Source: Ga0074139 sp964515195 (GTDB lineage Bacteria > Bdellovibrionota > Bdellovibrionia > Bdellovibrionales > Bdellovibrionaceae). Taken from it: 64,000 nt of DNA. The stretch is taken from NCBI GenBank assembly GCA_964515195.1, contig CAZETK010000009.1:1-64000 (forward strand). The letters are read 5' to 3'. The translations under genes were made by a program, and so were the position numbers. This document shows, piece after piece, positions 52,358 to 60,944 of this stretch; within the stretch, counting starts at the first letter, position 1; each line of letters starts with the position of its first letter. The notes below the pieces were generated by a model. That model had not been told where the DNA came from and did not search any database. It was given only the letters and a program-made list of their open reading frames with translations.

Positions 52358-53164
52358 ATGATGGGGCGCCATCATGAGGCTTTTGAGGCTTACTGGAAAG
52401 CTCACCAACAGTGCCGCTATTATCACCGTGCCAACTGGGGCCTGACCCTGGTCAAAAGACATTTTCGATACAGTTCGTTTCCTGATTATGAAGATAATAT
52501 TCAAAAGTTAGAAGAAGAAGTCAGTCAGTTTGAACTTCCAGGCGGTCATGAAAAGTATTTTTGGAACTGGAAGTCTATAACCGATGAAATGCTACGGCGG
52601 GTTCTTCATAGCGGTCGCATTTGGCTGCCATTTATTCCGGCGTTGAACCGAGAACAATTGGGTGCCTATCTCAAGTATTCGTTTGATTTGTTAAGTGAGA
52701 GCGTGAACATGGGGCGCCTTCGAGATCAACGAATTGGTGGCACCAATTACCCCCATGACAACCGTCTTTGGGATGATGTCAGGGGTGTTGGAGGTACATT
52801 TGTTGTGGCCGATTTAATGGAAGTCTATAACACTGTTCAAGGTGATTATAACCTGCTTGCCCATGAAATGGCCCATCAGGTTCAAGGCTTGATGAATATT
52901 GAGAGCCCTAAAGGTCTGCAATGCCTGAAACTCCTTTATGAAAAGGCGAAGGAAGAAAAAAACTTTCCCGATGGATACTCGTCTTACAATAAGGAAGAGC
53001 ACTTTGCGCAGGGGATTAATTATTATCTGATTCCCTCAGACGCTCCTAAAAGATTTGGTCTCAACCGATCTTGGTTGGAGGAACATAATCCTGAGCAGCT
53101 CAGTTTTCTTCAATCATTGGACAAATCCCGTGGGGATTGGAACAAGGTCCATTGTCCGATTTAA
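52358..53164 (+). CDS. C-terminal part with HEMAH zinc-peptidase motif, same frame as preceding gene
   Basis: A 268-residue frame from the ATG at 52358 (a TTG at 52352 is also possible; TGAGGG overlapping the upstream stop could serve as a re-initiation site). 'GRHHEAFEAYWKAHQ' completes a TPR-like unit begun upstream. 'YNLLAHEMAHQVQGL' near residue 170 is a classic HExxH zinc site. 'EEHFAQGINYYL' about 50 residues later could give the third ligand Glu. With no signal peptide of its own, it would stay cytoplasmic unless joined to the upstream part, which supports a split gene. Confidence 0.6.
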   Translation: MMGRHHEAFEAYWKAHQQCRYYHRANWGLTLVKRHFRYSSFPDYEDNIQKLEEEVSQFELPGGHEKYFWNWKSITDEMLRRVLHSGRIWLPFIPALNREQLGAYLKYSFDLLSESVNMGRLRDQRIGGTNYPHDNRLWDDVRGVGGTFVVADLMEVYNTVQGDYNLLAHEMAHQVQGLMNIESPKGLQCLKLLYEKAKEEKNFPDGYSSYNKEEHFAQGINYYLIPSDAPKRFGLNRSWLEEHNPEQLSFLQSLDKSRGDWNKVHCPI

Positions 53165-53231
53165 ACCGAACTAGGGGTTGAAACTCACAGAAAACAGAGT
53201 ATTTTATTTCTTATTAGAGATTGAGGTGAGT

Positions 53232-53612
53232 ATGACAAAAAAAGTAATTCAGACAGAAAAAGCGCCTAAGGCCGTCGGACCCTATTCCCAAGCTGTGGAT
53301 ATGGGGTCGATGATTTTTTGCTCGGGGCAGATTGCGATTGACCCTTCCAATAATGAAGTTCTTAAAGGAAGCGTAAAAGAGCAGACGACTCAGGTGATGA
53401 AAAATATTGGAGCAGTCCTACAATCAGCGGGCCTAAACTTTAACAACGTCATCAAAACAACAATCTTTCTAACGGATATGAATGATTTTGCAACGGTGAA
53501 TGAAATCTATGCGTCTTGCTTCCAAGAACCGTTTCCAGCCCGATCCACGGTGGCGGTTGCGGCCTTACCCAAGGGTGTAAATGTCGAAATTGAAGTCATC
53601 GCGTCTCGATAA
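53232..53612 (+). CDS. ridA: RidA-family imine/enamine deaminase
   Basis: A 126-residue small enzyme that hydrolyses reactive enamine/imine intermediates made by PLP enzymes. 'APKAVGPYSQAVDMG' is the N-terminal signature. 'TIFLTDMNDFATVNEIYAS' and 'PARSTVAVAALPKGVNVEIE' include the active-site Arg and the closing Glu. Length equals E. coli RidA (128). GAGGTGAGT precedes the ATG at 53232. The next gene starts inside its last 32 nt, so they are coupled. Confidence 0.92.
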   Translation: MTKKVIQTEKAPKAVGPYSQAVDMGSMIFCSGQIAIDPSNNEVLKGSVKEQTTQVMKNIGAVLQSAGLNFNNVIKTTIFLTDMNDFATVNEIYASCFQEPFPARSTVAVAALPKGVNVEIEVIASR

Positions 53613-54189
53613 TGAGCCGAATCGGATATCTCGATTCAAAGTTCTATTGTCAATAACCCTTGTGATTTTAATGGCGGGTGTGGCATTCCGTTTCTGGCGC
53701 GAGTGGGGGATGATTCGTGCGGAATTTAATCAACTTCCCACAGAAGCGTTAACGGTGGATTGCGGAGTGGTGCTAACAGGAAGTGCTGGTCGAGTCCGAG
53801 AGGGTTTTGACCTGCTTGAACAGGGTCAAATTCAGAAGTTGATCATTGCAGGGGTTCATCCACAAAATACACTTAGAGACTTGATTCATCTTTGGCCGTA
53901 TTACAATCGAGTGCAAGATGATAACGTCATTCTTGAGAAGCGCTCTGAAACAACTTACGGGAACGCTGTCCAGAGTCTGCCCTTAGTGCAGGCCTTAAAG
54001 TGCCGTGATATTCTTTTGATCACATCGGAACTCCATATGTTCCGCTCCTATAGTACCTTTCGTCCAGTCTACCCTGAGACACTTTTTATTTATAAGCATC
54101 CGGTCATCATGCCTCGAGGGCATTTCACCGTTATTGATGAATGGCTGGAAGTGGTAAAGTCCTTATTCTATCGACCTTGGGCTTACTAG
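53581..54189 (+). CDS. DUF218 (YdcF/SanA-like) membrane protein
   Basis: A 202-residue protein with one N-terminal membrane segment ('VLLSITLVILMAGVAF'). The DUF218 fold appears as 'CGVVLTGSAGRVREGFDLLE', 'LIIAGVHPQNT', 'RSETTYGNAVQ' and 'ILLITSELHMFRS'. This family is linked to envelope maintenance and possibly polyprenyl-linked sugars, with no agreed reaction. AAGGG 5 nt before the ATG supports the start, which lies within ridA. Confidence 0.78.
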   Translation: MSKLKSSRLDNEPNRISRFKVLLSITLVILMAGVAFRFWREWGMIRAEFNQLPTEALTVDCGVVLTGSAGRVREGFDLLEQGQIQKLIIAGVHPQNTLRDLIHLWPYYNRVQDDNVILEKRSETTYGNAVQSLPLVQALKCRDILLITSELHMFRSYSTFRPVYPETLFIYKHPVIMPRGHFTVIDEWLEVVKSLFYRPWAY

Positions 54190-54300
54190 ACTCTGGAGTT
54201 TTTAAGCCACATGGATTTCATGACTCCGGTCAATTTGGGAAGACTCTGTTTTTAGGCTTCTGGACTCTCTAATCGACGCGTAATCCACCGATAAAAAAGT

Positions 54301-55125
54301 ATGAATTTCATTTGGGTCCGGGTGGATCGCTTAGGTCGAGCTGTTTTGTCACATTTCGATTACACCTTTCGGGTTTTAGCTATGGTGTACCTGAGCATTC
54401 GTGCCACTGTTTTAGATCAAGCGCAGGGTTTTCGCACCATCATTGGAGTGCTGTCAGCCCAAATCTACTTCACCGGCTACCAGGCCTTGGCCATCATAAC
54501 GGTTTTAGCTTTAGCGACGGGGGGGATTCTGATTCTTCAGGGAATGGGAAACTTAAGCCTGCTAGGCGGAACCCAAATGATTGGTTCGTTCATGATCGTT
54601 GTACTTGTGCGTGAAACAGCGCCACTGTTGACAGCACTTGTTGTAATTGCTCGCAGTGGAACTGCCGTTGCCTCTGAAATTGGCAACATGCGAGCGAACA
54701 AAGAAATTGACGCCCTTAAGAGCATGGGAATCAACCCCCTAAGCTTTATCGTTTTTCCCCGTATCATGGGCGGAGTCATCAGCGTTTTGTGTCTAGCTTA
54801 TTATTTCACGCTCATCGGTTTGATCGGTGGCTTTTTTATCACACAGGCTTTGCACAAAATGCCCTTTGCATTTTACATGGATAGCCTTCTGAAAGCCTTT
54901 GCCCAGGAAGACGTTTTCATTTTTCTTCTGAAGAACTCGTTCAGCGGAATGATCATTTTTGTTGTTTGCTGTTACCAAGGATTGAGTGTGAGGCGAAGTC
55001 CTCATGAGGTTCCCCAGGTCACTACTCAGGCTGTTGTGAAATCCATTGTTTACGTTACGGTCTTCAACCTCGCGGTTACGGCTTACTTCTACATTGGTCG
55101 CCTTAAAGAAATGGGAGTGTTATGA
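54301..55125 (+). CDS. mlaE: MlaE-family ABC transporter permease
   Basis: A 274-residue inner-membrane permease of the MlaE/YrbE family that moves phospholipids with MlaF and MlaD. 'RETAPLLTALVVIARSGTAV' and 'EIGNMRANKEIDALKSMGIN' are the diagnostic blocks, the latter with the EQ/EID coupling helix. 'FPRIMGGVISVLCLAYY' follows. The N-terminal amphipathic helix precedes about five membrane segments. Its stop overlaps the ATPase gene by 4 nt. Confidence 0.9.
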   Translation: MNFIWVRVDRLGRAVLSHFDYTFRVLAMVYLSIRATVLDQAQGFRTIIGVLSAQIYFTGYQALAIITVLALATGGILILQGMGNLSLLGGTQMIGSFMIVVLVRETAPLLTALVVIARSGTAVASEIGNMRANKEIDALKSMGINPLSFIVFPRIMGGVISVLCLAYYFTLIGLIGGFFITQALHKMPFAFYMDSLLKAFAQEDVFIFLLKNSFSGMIIFVVCCYQGLSVRRSPHEVPQVTTQAVVKSIVYVTVFNLAVTAYFYIGRLKEMGVL

Positions 55126-55832
55126 AAATTCAAAATTTTCGTTTTGAAAATGTCTGTTTCCGTCATGGATGCCATGATCCCGTTCTTCATAATTCTGATT
55201 TTACATTTCCAGAGGGTAGTGTGGTGTGGTTGCAGTCTGAAGAGGGTGAGGGAAAGTCCACACTGCTGCAAATTTTAGCCTGCCTGGAGCTGCCTCACGC
55301 TGGCAGCTATATTATCAATGAATTTGACGTCAGAGAGATGACCTTTGAAGAGTTTTTACCTCTTCGATTGCGGATTGGATATTCATTCGACTACGGCGGC
55401 CTTTTAAATAATCTTACTCTACGGGCGAACCTTTTATTGCCACTGCAGTATCATAAGCTTCTGTCACCCGAGAAAGCCGATCAGCGGGTGCAAAATCTTA
55501 TCACGCGATTCGGCATGGAGTCGTTCGCCGATGAGCGTCCCGCCCATGTCCCGGGACGAATGCGCAAGCTCACCTGTTTGCTTAGGTCTTTGATCCATTA
55601 CCCTGATCTTTTAGTGATGGACGACCCTTTCGTCGGACTTGGGCAAGAGACTGCTGACAACTTTGTGGGCCTTGTTAAGGAATTGCGAGAAATGGGGCAT
55701 TTGTCTCATGTGGTTTTATCCAGCTATGACGAACGATTTGTCAGACCCTTTCAGCCCAAGATCGTTCATTTAGACAAAGGGCAACTTTACCTTTCCGTGG
55801 TGGACGGTGGTAGTAGCGTGGTGAATCTATGA
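55122..55832 (+). CDS. MlaF-like ABC ATPase with degenerate motifs
   Basis: A 236-residue ABC ATPase placed where MlaF should be. Walker A reads SEEGEGKST, losing the first Gly of GxxGxGKS. The signature LSGGQ position reads VPGRM in 'AHVPGRMRKLTCLLRSL', and Walker B is 'LLVMDDPFVGL' with Asp in place of the catalytic Glu. The Q-loop region ('IGYSFDYGGLLNNLTLR') retains MlaF flavour. It may hydrolyse ATP slowly, or the changes may be tolerated with the permease. It overlaps mlaE by 4 nt and the mce gene by 4 nt. Confidence 0.82.
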   Translation: MKIQNFRFENVCFRHGCHDPVLHNSDFTFPEGSVVWLQSEEGEGKSTLLQILACLELPHAGSYIINEFDVREMTFEEFLPLRLRIGYSFDYGGLLNNLTLRANLLLPLQYHKLLSPEKADQRVQNLITRFGMESFADERPAHVPGRMRKLTCLLRSLIHYPDLLVMDDPFVGLGQETADNFVGLVKELREMGHLSHVVLSSYDERFVRPFQPKIVHLDKGQLYLSVVDGGSSVVNL

Positions 55833-56710
55833 AGGTGAGGTTAAGTCTTTACGAAAGAGTAGCTGGAGTTTTTGTTTTGATCGCCATTATCGGTGTTGGA
55901 GTGGCGACTATCAGCGCTGCGATTAAACAAGGTTGGTTTGAAGAAAAAGTCAGATTCATCACTTACTTCGACCATGCGGATGGACTTCATCAAGGAACCG
56001 CCGTTCAGATGGCGGGTCTTCAGGCCGGAGCTGTGGACGAGGTGGAGCTGCAAGATGATAACCGGATTTTGGTACGATTCTATGTTTTGGGCCGATTTCG
56101 CGACAAGGTGAAGGATGACTCGGCTGTTCAGCTTATCCGCCCCTTTGTTATTGGCGAAAGAATTTTGGATGTCTCAGTAGGATCTAAGGATGCAAAACCT
56201 TTGTTCGCAGGAGAAGTTGTTCCTTCGCAAGATTCCGTTGACCTGTTGACTTTGATGAGTGGAAAAAAACTAGGTACCTATATGAATCAGGCTGCCATCA
56301 TGCTTGAAAATCTTCGAGTCGTAATGGAAGCTTTTTTAAGCAAAGATCGTACGGAAAACATGGTAAAACTTTTTGACCAACTAAATCCTTTGGTCGACAA
56401 CATGAATCGTATGTCCGTGGAAGTCACAAAGCTGTCTCGACAAGCTACGGACCAGGGGCATATGAAGGAAGTTATGACCAATGTGGCCACCTTGACTCGT
56501 GAACTTAATAAGACGCTGCCACAGATTTCAGCCGCCATGAAAGAAATCGGCCCCGAAATGCCGCGATCAGCCCGACGTGCCGTTGAGGCTCTGGATGAAG
56601 CTACTGTTCTGATCAAAGCCCTTCAAAAAAGTATGTTCTTTCGAAGCGGCGTGAAAGAAGTTCGGGAAGAAGAGCGTAATCGTATGCCCGCCTCTCAAGC
56701 GTCACCCTAA
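55829..56710 (+). CDS. MlaD-like MCE-domain lipid-binding protein
   Basis: A 293-residue protein with one N-terminal membrane anchor ('GVFVLIAIIGVGVATISAAI') and a periplasmic MCE domain at residues about 38-120 ('HADGLHQGTAVQMAGLQAG', 'VDEVELQDDNRILVRF'). The C-terminal 150 residues are helical and longer than in E. coli MlaD, reminiscent of MCE proteins whose helices form a channel. It should shuttle phospholipids between inner and outer membranes with the MlaEF pair. It overlaps the ATPase gene by 4 nt. Confidence 0.87.
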   Translation: MKVRLSLYERVAGVFVLIAIIGVGVATISAAIKQGWFEEKVRFITYFDHADGLHQGTAVQMAGLQAGAVDEVELQDDNRILVRFYVLGRFRDKVKDDSAVQLIRPFVIGERILDVSVGSKDAKPLFAGEVVPSQDSVDLLTLMSGKKLGTYMNQAAIMLENLRVVMEAFLSKDRTENMVKLFDQLNPLVDNMNRMSVEVTKLSRQATDQGHMKEVMTNVATLTRELNKTLPQISAAMKEIGPEMPRSARRAVEALDEATVLIKALQKSMFFRSGVKEVREEERNRMPASQASP

Positions 56711-56775
56711 ATGAAAAGCTAAACGCCACTATTGGGCTTGGCGATGGCCTAGGGCCATGTTAGGCTTTTACTTTC

Positions 56776-58026
56776 ATGATCTCGGTTAAGTTGTTCAAAA
56801 ATTTCATTTTTTCCAGACGAGCCGGGGCTTTGATCAAGCGCTTATCCTGGATTTCCTTGATTCAAATCGTGTTAAGTCTTTTCGCTTTCGTTTTTGTATT
56901 AAGCGTGATGAACGGCATGAATACGAGCATGATCGAAAGAGTGAACGCATTAGAGCCCGACCTGACTCTTGAAGTGGATCAAGTGCGCACGACCGCGGCT
57001 TTGGAAATTCAGCCGGTCATTACGAGACTGCGTGAGAATCCGGACGCTCGCATCGAATTTTCGGAACGCTCTGACGTAATCCTGCGTACGATGGATGGAT
57101 ACTATCGAGGCTTGGTCGCCAAAGGCGTATCCGAAGAAGCCATTCAGAAGATGCGAACATCTCTTAAATATATGGATGAAAAGCAAGAGTCCAATGTGCC
57201 AGAGACCCTTTCAGATTGGACTGCCGAAGATCAGTTGCAGGAAAATGAAATTTTGATTGGCCTGGATGTGGCCCGAACCCTGAATGTTTTTGAAGGGGAT
57301 TGGCTAACGGTCATTCCCCCTGAGGCGCTTCTTCTGCCTTCCGGTGAGATTCCAAAGCTTGAAAAAGTGCGAGTCAAAAAAATCATCACCACAAGCCTTC
57401 AACAATTGGACACTCAATACATTTGGTATGTGAAGGGAAAGGCTTTGACAAAGCTGGCATCGTCTCCCAGTCGCCGGGTCCTAGCCGAAGTGAAGCTTTC
57501 GGCCCCTGATCAAGCCGAGAGCCTGAAAAAGTCTTTAGCACAATTTGAGGGCACTCGTATCACAACATGGAAAGAGCGCAATGGAGCTTTATTTGCAGCC
57601 TTGCGACTGGAAAAAATGGGAATCGGCTTTATTCTATTTCTTGCCGGTATTATTTCAAGCTTCTCTGTCGTTATGGCTCTATCGCTTTTGATCACCCAAA
57701 AAGAGAAAGAATGGGCTCTGCTTCGAGCTCTTGGCCTTTCTTCAGCCCAGCTGCAAACTTTAATATTGAAGCTGGGAATGTGGCTTTCTGGAGTCGGCAT
57801 TTTAAGCGGAGTGGGTTTAGGAACTTTTGCGGCATTGTGGGTTCAATTTTTTCCGATTTCGATCTTGCCCAATATCTATTACGACTCTCAGATCCCAGCC
57901 CAAGTCGACTTTGGTTTCGTCTTTCTGGTGCTATTATTGGCCACGGTCCTTTGCTATTGGACTTGCCGCCGCGTCACCGAGGCCGCCATCAAGCAGGGGA
58001 TTGCGGCCCGGATAAAATCCTATTAA
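56776..58026 (+). CDS. LolC/LolE-type FtsX-family permease
   Basis: A 416-residue membrane protein: one N-terminal segment ('WISLIQIVLSLFAFVFVLSV'), a large periplasmic region of about 230 residues, then three C-terminal segments. 'FLAGIISSFSVVMALSLLI' with 'QKEKEWALLRALGLSSAQLQ' is typical of lipoprotein-releasing LolC/E permeases. LolCDE exports lipoproteins from the inner membrane. No LolD ATPase is adjacent, so it must pair with a distant one or form a MacB-like complex. It lies 65 nt after the MCE gene and may belong to the same operon. Confidence 0.72.
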   Translation: MISVKLFKNFIFSRRAGALIKRLSWISLIQIVLSLFAFVFVLSVMNGMNTSMIERVNALEPDLTLEVDQVRTTAALEIQPVITRLRENPDARIEFSERSDVILRTMDGYYRGLVAKGVSEEAIQKMRTSLKYMDEKQESNVPETLSDWTAEDQLQENEILIGLDVARTLNVFEGDWLTVIPPEALLLPSGEIPKLEKVRVKKIITTSLQQLDTQYIWYVKGKALTKLASSPSRRVLAEVKLSAPDQAESLKKSLAQFEGTRITTWKERNGALFAALRLEKMGIGFILFLAGIISSFSVVMALSLLITQKEKEWALLRALGLSSAQLQTLILKLGMWLSGVGILSGVGLGTFAALWVQFFPISILPNIYYDSQIPAQVDFGFVFLVLLLATVLCYWTCRRVTEAAIKQGIAARIKSY

Positions 58027-58034
58027 CAGCCCAT

Positions 58035-58847
58035 TTAAACACTGACCTGAAACTCTCGTAGTGCCTGGGTTAAAGATGTTTTTTGATCAGTACTTTCTTT
58101 TCTTTGGCCAATGATCAGAGCGCAATTGACCTGATACTCGCCTGCAGGAAATCTTTTGGGAATAGCACCGGGGATCACCACGGAATTCCGAGGAACCACA
58201 CCTTTATATTCTTGGGTGGTCGATCCTGAAACGTCCAAAATCTTAGTGCTGGCGGTGATCGTAACTCCGGCCCCCAGGACTGCGCCTTCCTCAACTTTCA
58301 CGCCTTCTACCACAATACAGCGGGAACCTATGAAAACATGATCTTCAATTATGACGGGCTGAGCTTGTACTGGCTCCAGAACACCACCGATGCCCACGCC
58401 TCCAGACAGGTGAACATTGCGGCCAATCTGCGCGCAGGACCCCACGGTGGCCCACGTGTCCACCATTGAGCCCGCACCGACATAGGCGCCAATATTGGTG
58501 TAAGAAGGCATCAAAATCGCCCCCGACTCAATATAAGAACCATAACGAGCGATAGCCAGGGGGACCACGCGGACGCCCTCTTTTCCGGTCCATTTTTTGG
58601 TCGGAATTTTATCAACGAAATAAAACGGAGGAGTTTCGATGGTTTCCATTTTCTGAATTCGAAAGTACAAGAGGATCGCTTTTTTAATCCATTCATGGGT
58701 GAGCCACCCAGTTTCTGTTTTCCCGCAGACTCGAATACTTCCAGAGTCCAATTTGGCAATTGTTTCTAAAACCGCATCGTGATCAGCAGGAGTCAACTGG
58801 TCAGTGGATTTTTCAAATGCGGATTCAATAATCTGTTGTGGATTCAT
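58035..58847 (-). CDS. dapD: Tetrahydrodipicolinate N-succinyltransferase
   Basis: A 270-residue left-handed beta-helix acyltransferase that succinylates tetrahydrodipicolinate in the DAP/lysine pathway. 'GAILMPSYTNIGAYVGAGSM', 'TWATVGSCAQIGRNVHLSGG' and 'DHVFIGSRCIVVEGVKV' are the hexapeptide coils, and the length matches E. coli DapD (274). Its presence implies the succinylase branch. It overlaps the upstream peptidase gene by 4 nt. Confidence 0.94.
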   Translation of the reverse strand: MNPQQIIESAFEKSTDQLTPADHDAVLETIAKLDSGSIRVCGKTETGWLTHEWIKKAILLYFRIQKMETIETPPFYFVDKIPTKKWTGKEGVRVVPLAIARYGSYIESGAILMPSYTNIGAYVGAGSMVDTWATVGSCAQIGRNVHLSGGVGIGGVLEPVQAQPVIIEDHVFIGSRCIVVEGVKVEEGAVLGAGVTITASTKILDVSGSTTQEYKGVVPRNSVVIPGAIPKRFPAGEYQVNCALIIGQRKESTDQKTSLTQALREFQVSV

Positions 58848-59530
58848 GAAAAACGGGCCTCGCTTGTTTTTAGCATTTCTAAAATGGCTGGGACATGGAT
58901 ACTGATCACTTGATGTAGGGGAAGCCCCCGTTCAATTTCATAAGTGAGAGTGGGGATGCCGCGCTCCAGACCGGTGTAAGTTCCCAGACAACCGGGGGTG
59001 GGATAACCGATATCATCATCTATTTTATAGCCTGTTAGCTTCGAAAGGGTCTCAGCTTCAGGTCGACAATCGCCGTTGACATTAAGGACTGGCTTCCAGG
59101 AATGAAGACTTAAAACAAGGTGGGGTCTATTTTCGAGTTCCTTTACCAGAGCTTTATTTTCGTTTTCGCTAAGAGGGCTCGGGCCTGGGTTATAGCGAGG
59201 AGTTGCGGCCTCGGGACTCCAATCCTGGGTGGGAAGATTGCGATTTAAGTCAACGCCGTTTCCATTTCCCCGGGTCTTTAGCAAAACCCCCTCGGGATTC
59301 GCCTCGGGAATGAGGGTGATTTGCAATTGAAACGGGAAGGTCTGAAGAAAAGAATCCAAAAGCCCCCGAGCGCAGGCGACTCCTTCAATTTCATCTCCAT
59401 GAACGCCTCCTAGAATTAAAATTCTAGGGACCTTAGTATTTACTGAGAAGGACGAAAATTCATTAGACGCAAAGTCATAAGCGATAATCGGGAGCCCCAG
59501 ATGAGTGCGTGACAAAACACGTGTTTGCAT
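58844..59530 (-). CDS. M14-type zinc peptidase, MpaA-like
   Basis: A 228-residue zinc carboxypeptidase-like enzyme. 'GGVHGDEIEG' holds two zinc ligands, 'GVDLNRNLP' the substrate-binding Asn/Arg, 'LVLSLHSW' the third zinc His, and the Glu in 'TLTYEIERG' the general base. E. coli MpaA cuts the gamma-D-Glu-DAP bond in murein tripeptides to release meso-DAP. Its coupling with dapD and position opposite lysA fit that role, but it could instead be another M14 amidase. It has no signal peptide, so it is cytoplasmic. Confidence 0.75.
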   Translation of the reverse strand: MQTRVLSRTHLGLPIIAYDFASNEFSSFSVNTKVPRILILGGVHGDEIEGVACARGLLDSFLQTFPFQLQITLIPEANPEGVLLKTRGNGNGVDLNRNLPTQDWSPEAATPRYNPGPSPLSENENKALVKELENRPHLVLSLHSWKPVLNVNGDCRPEAETLSKLTGYKIDDDIGYPTPGCLGTYTGLERGIPTLTYEIERGLPLHQVISIHVPAILEMLKTSEARFS

Positions 59531-59544
59531 GATTTTGTTCTAGT

Positions 59545-60714
59545 ATGTCTGATGCCGTCTTACAATACACAAATGCAAAGCTTTTTTGGAATTCTCTGGA
59601 TTTGACAGAAAGAATTCGCGAAATTCCGACACCTTCTTTTGTGTATTCGCGTCAGATACTTCGCAAGCGCTTTGAGCTTTTTCAAGCGGCCTTCCCTAAG
59701 GCACGGATTCACTTTGCTATGAAGGCTAATCACTGGGAGCCCTTACTCCAAGAGATGGCATCTTGGGGGGCGCATGTCGACGTCGTCTCGAGCGGGGAAA
59801 TCCAAAAAGCCTTAGAATGTGGTTTTCGAGCAGATCAAATTCTATTTTCAGGCGTGGGCAAAACAAATCATGAAATCGCCTATGCTCTTGAGAAGAATAT
59901 TTTTCAAATCAATGTCGAAAGTCAGGATGAACTAGATAAGATTATCAGTTTCAAAAAACCAGTCCGCATCGGTCTGCGTTGGACGCCCGGCTTGGATGTG
60001 AAAACTCATCCCTTTATTAAGACCAGCCATGACGATACAAAGTTTGGTCTTTCCCAAGAAGATCTCCACGCCATGATTCCTAAAATCAAAAACCATACCT
60101 TTCTTCAATTTCAAGGCCTGTCGCTGCATCTGGGATCTCAGATATTGGATTTGAATGATTTCCGTCTGGCTTTCCGGGAATACAAAAAGTTGGTCACAAA
60201 TTTCCCTTTGTCGAGCGTGAATGTCGACTTGGGAGGAGGGCTGGGAATCGATTACCACTCTCAAAAATTGCAGGAAGATGAATCACGGCTTCAAGAGTAT
60301 GCCGCTATAGTGAACGAAATTTGGAACGAGACTCCCTATCAATTGCTTTTTGAGCCCGGAAGGTTTTTATCGGCCCGAGCCGGTGGGCTTCTGACCCAAG
60401 TGCAAGCTATTAAAAAAACTAAATCAAAAACCATCGTCGTGGTGGATGCGGGAATGACAAATTTACTGCGCCCAGTCCTTTACGAGGCCCACCATGAAAT
60501 TCTTCCCTTGCAGAAGCGACCAGGCCCGGAAGAGGTAGTGGACGTTGTCGGGCCCATTTGCGAATCCTCTGATTTTTTAGCCTTGGGCCGTCGTTTGCCG
60601 CCTTTGCAAGTGGGGGACCTTTTATGGATAGCGGACTGTGGGGCTTACGGATCTTCCATGAGTTCTGATTACAATCTGAGACCGCGGGCTGGTGAAAACT
60701 GGATTGTTACATAA
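59545..60714 (+). CDS. lysA: Diaminopimelate decarboxylase
   Basis: A 389-residue PLP enzyme that decarboxylates meso-DAP to lysine. Lys60 in 'HFAMKANHW' binds PLP, 'DLGGGLGIDYHS' near residue 230 is the phosphate-binding glycine loop, 'GPICESSDFLA' includes the catalytic Cys, and 'GAYGSSMSSDYN' supplies the C-terminal Tyr. It diverges from the MpaA-like gene with only 14 nt between their starts, so their control regions overlap. Confidence 0.9.
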   Translation: MSDAVLQYTNAKLFWNSLDLTERIREIPTPSFVYSRQILRKRFELFQAAFPKARIHFAMKANHWEPLLQEMASWGAHVDVVSSGEIQKALECGFRADQILFSGVGKTNHEIAYALEKNIFQINVESQDELDKIISFKKPVRIGLRWTPGLDVKTHPFIKTSHDDTKFGLSQEDLHAMIPKIKNHTFLQFQGLSLHLGSQILDLNDFRLAFREYKKLVTNFPLSSVNVDLGGGLGIDYHSQKLQEDESRLQEYAAIVNEIWNETPYQLLFEPGRFLSARAGGLLTQVQAIKKTKSKTIVVVDAGMTNLLRPVLYEAHHEILPLQKRPGPEEVVDVVGPICESSDFLALGRRLPPLQVGDLLWIADCGAYGSSMSSDYNLRPRAGENWIVT

Positions 60715-60944
60715 GAGTCTGATGGCCATTTTGGTGGATTTCTTTTGATTTCCTGCCTGATAAAGTTTGTTTTTAAGGCAGTCAATCCCTAATGAAGGGC
60801 GCAATTCAAATTTGGCGTCCATTAAATCCAAACAATTCTCTCCCAACCCATGTCATCCATCACTTTTGTGTTGTTCCTTACATGGGCTGGCCTAATATAA
60901 TCTTATCAACACCAGGATCACCTAATAAATTCATCGAGGAACTT

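Noticed and set aside
54270..54300. CCGATAA-like motif resembling a flagellar sigma-28 -10 box before mlaE
   Set aside because: The -35 match is poor, the spacing is about 13 instead of 15, and the motif is too close to the ATG.
60715..60944. Possible B12 riboswitch or NrdR boxes upstream of the class II ribonucleotide reductase
   Set aside because: I found no B12-box-like or NrdR-box-like sequence; only a weak 6-bp stem (CTGCCT/AGGCAG) is visible.
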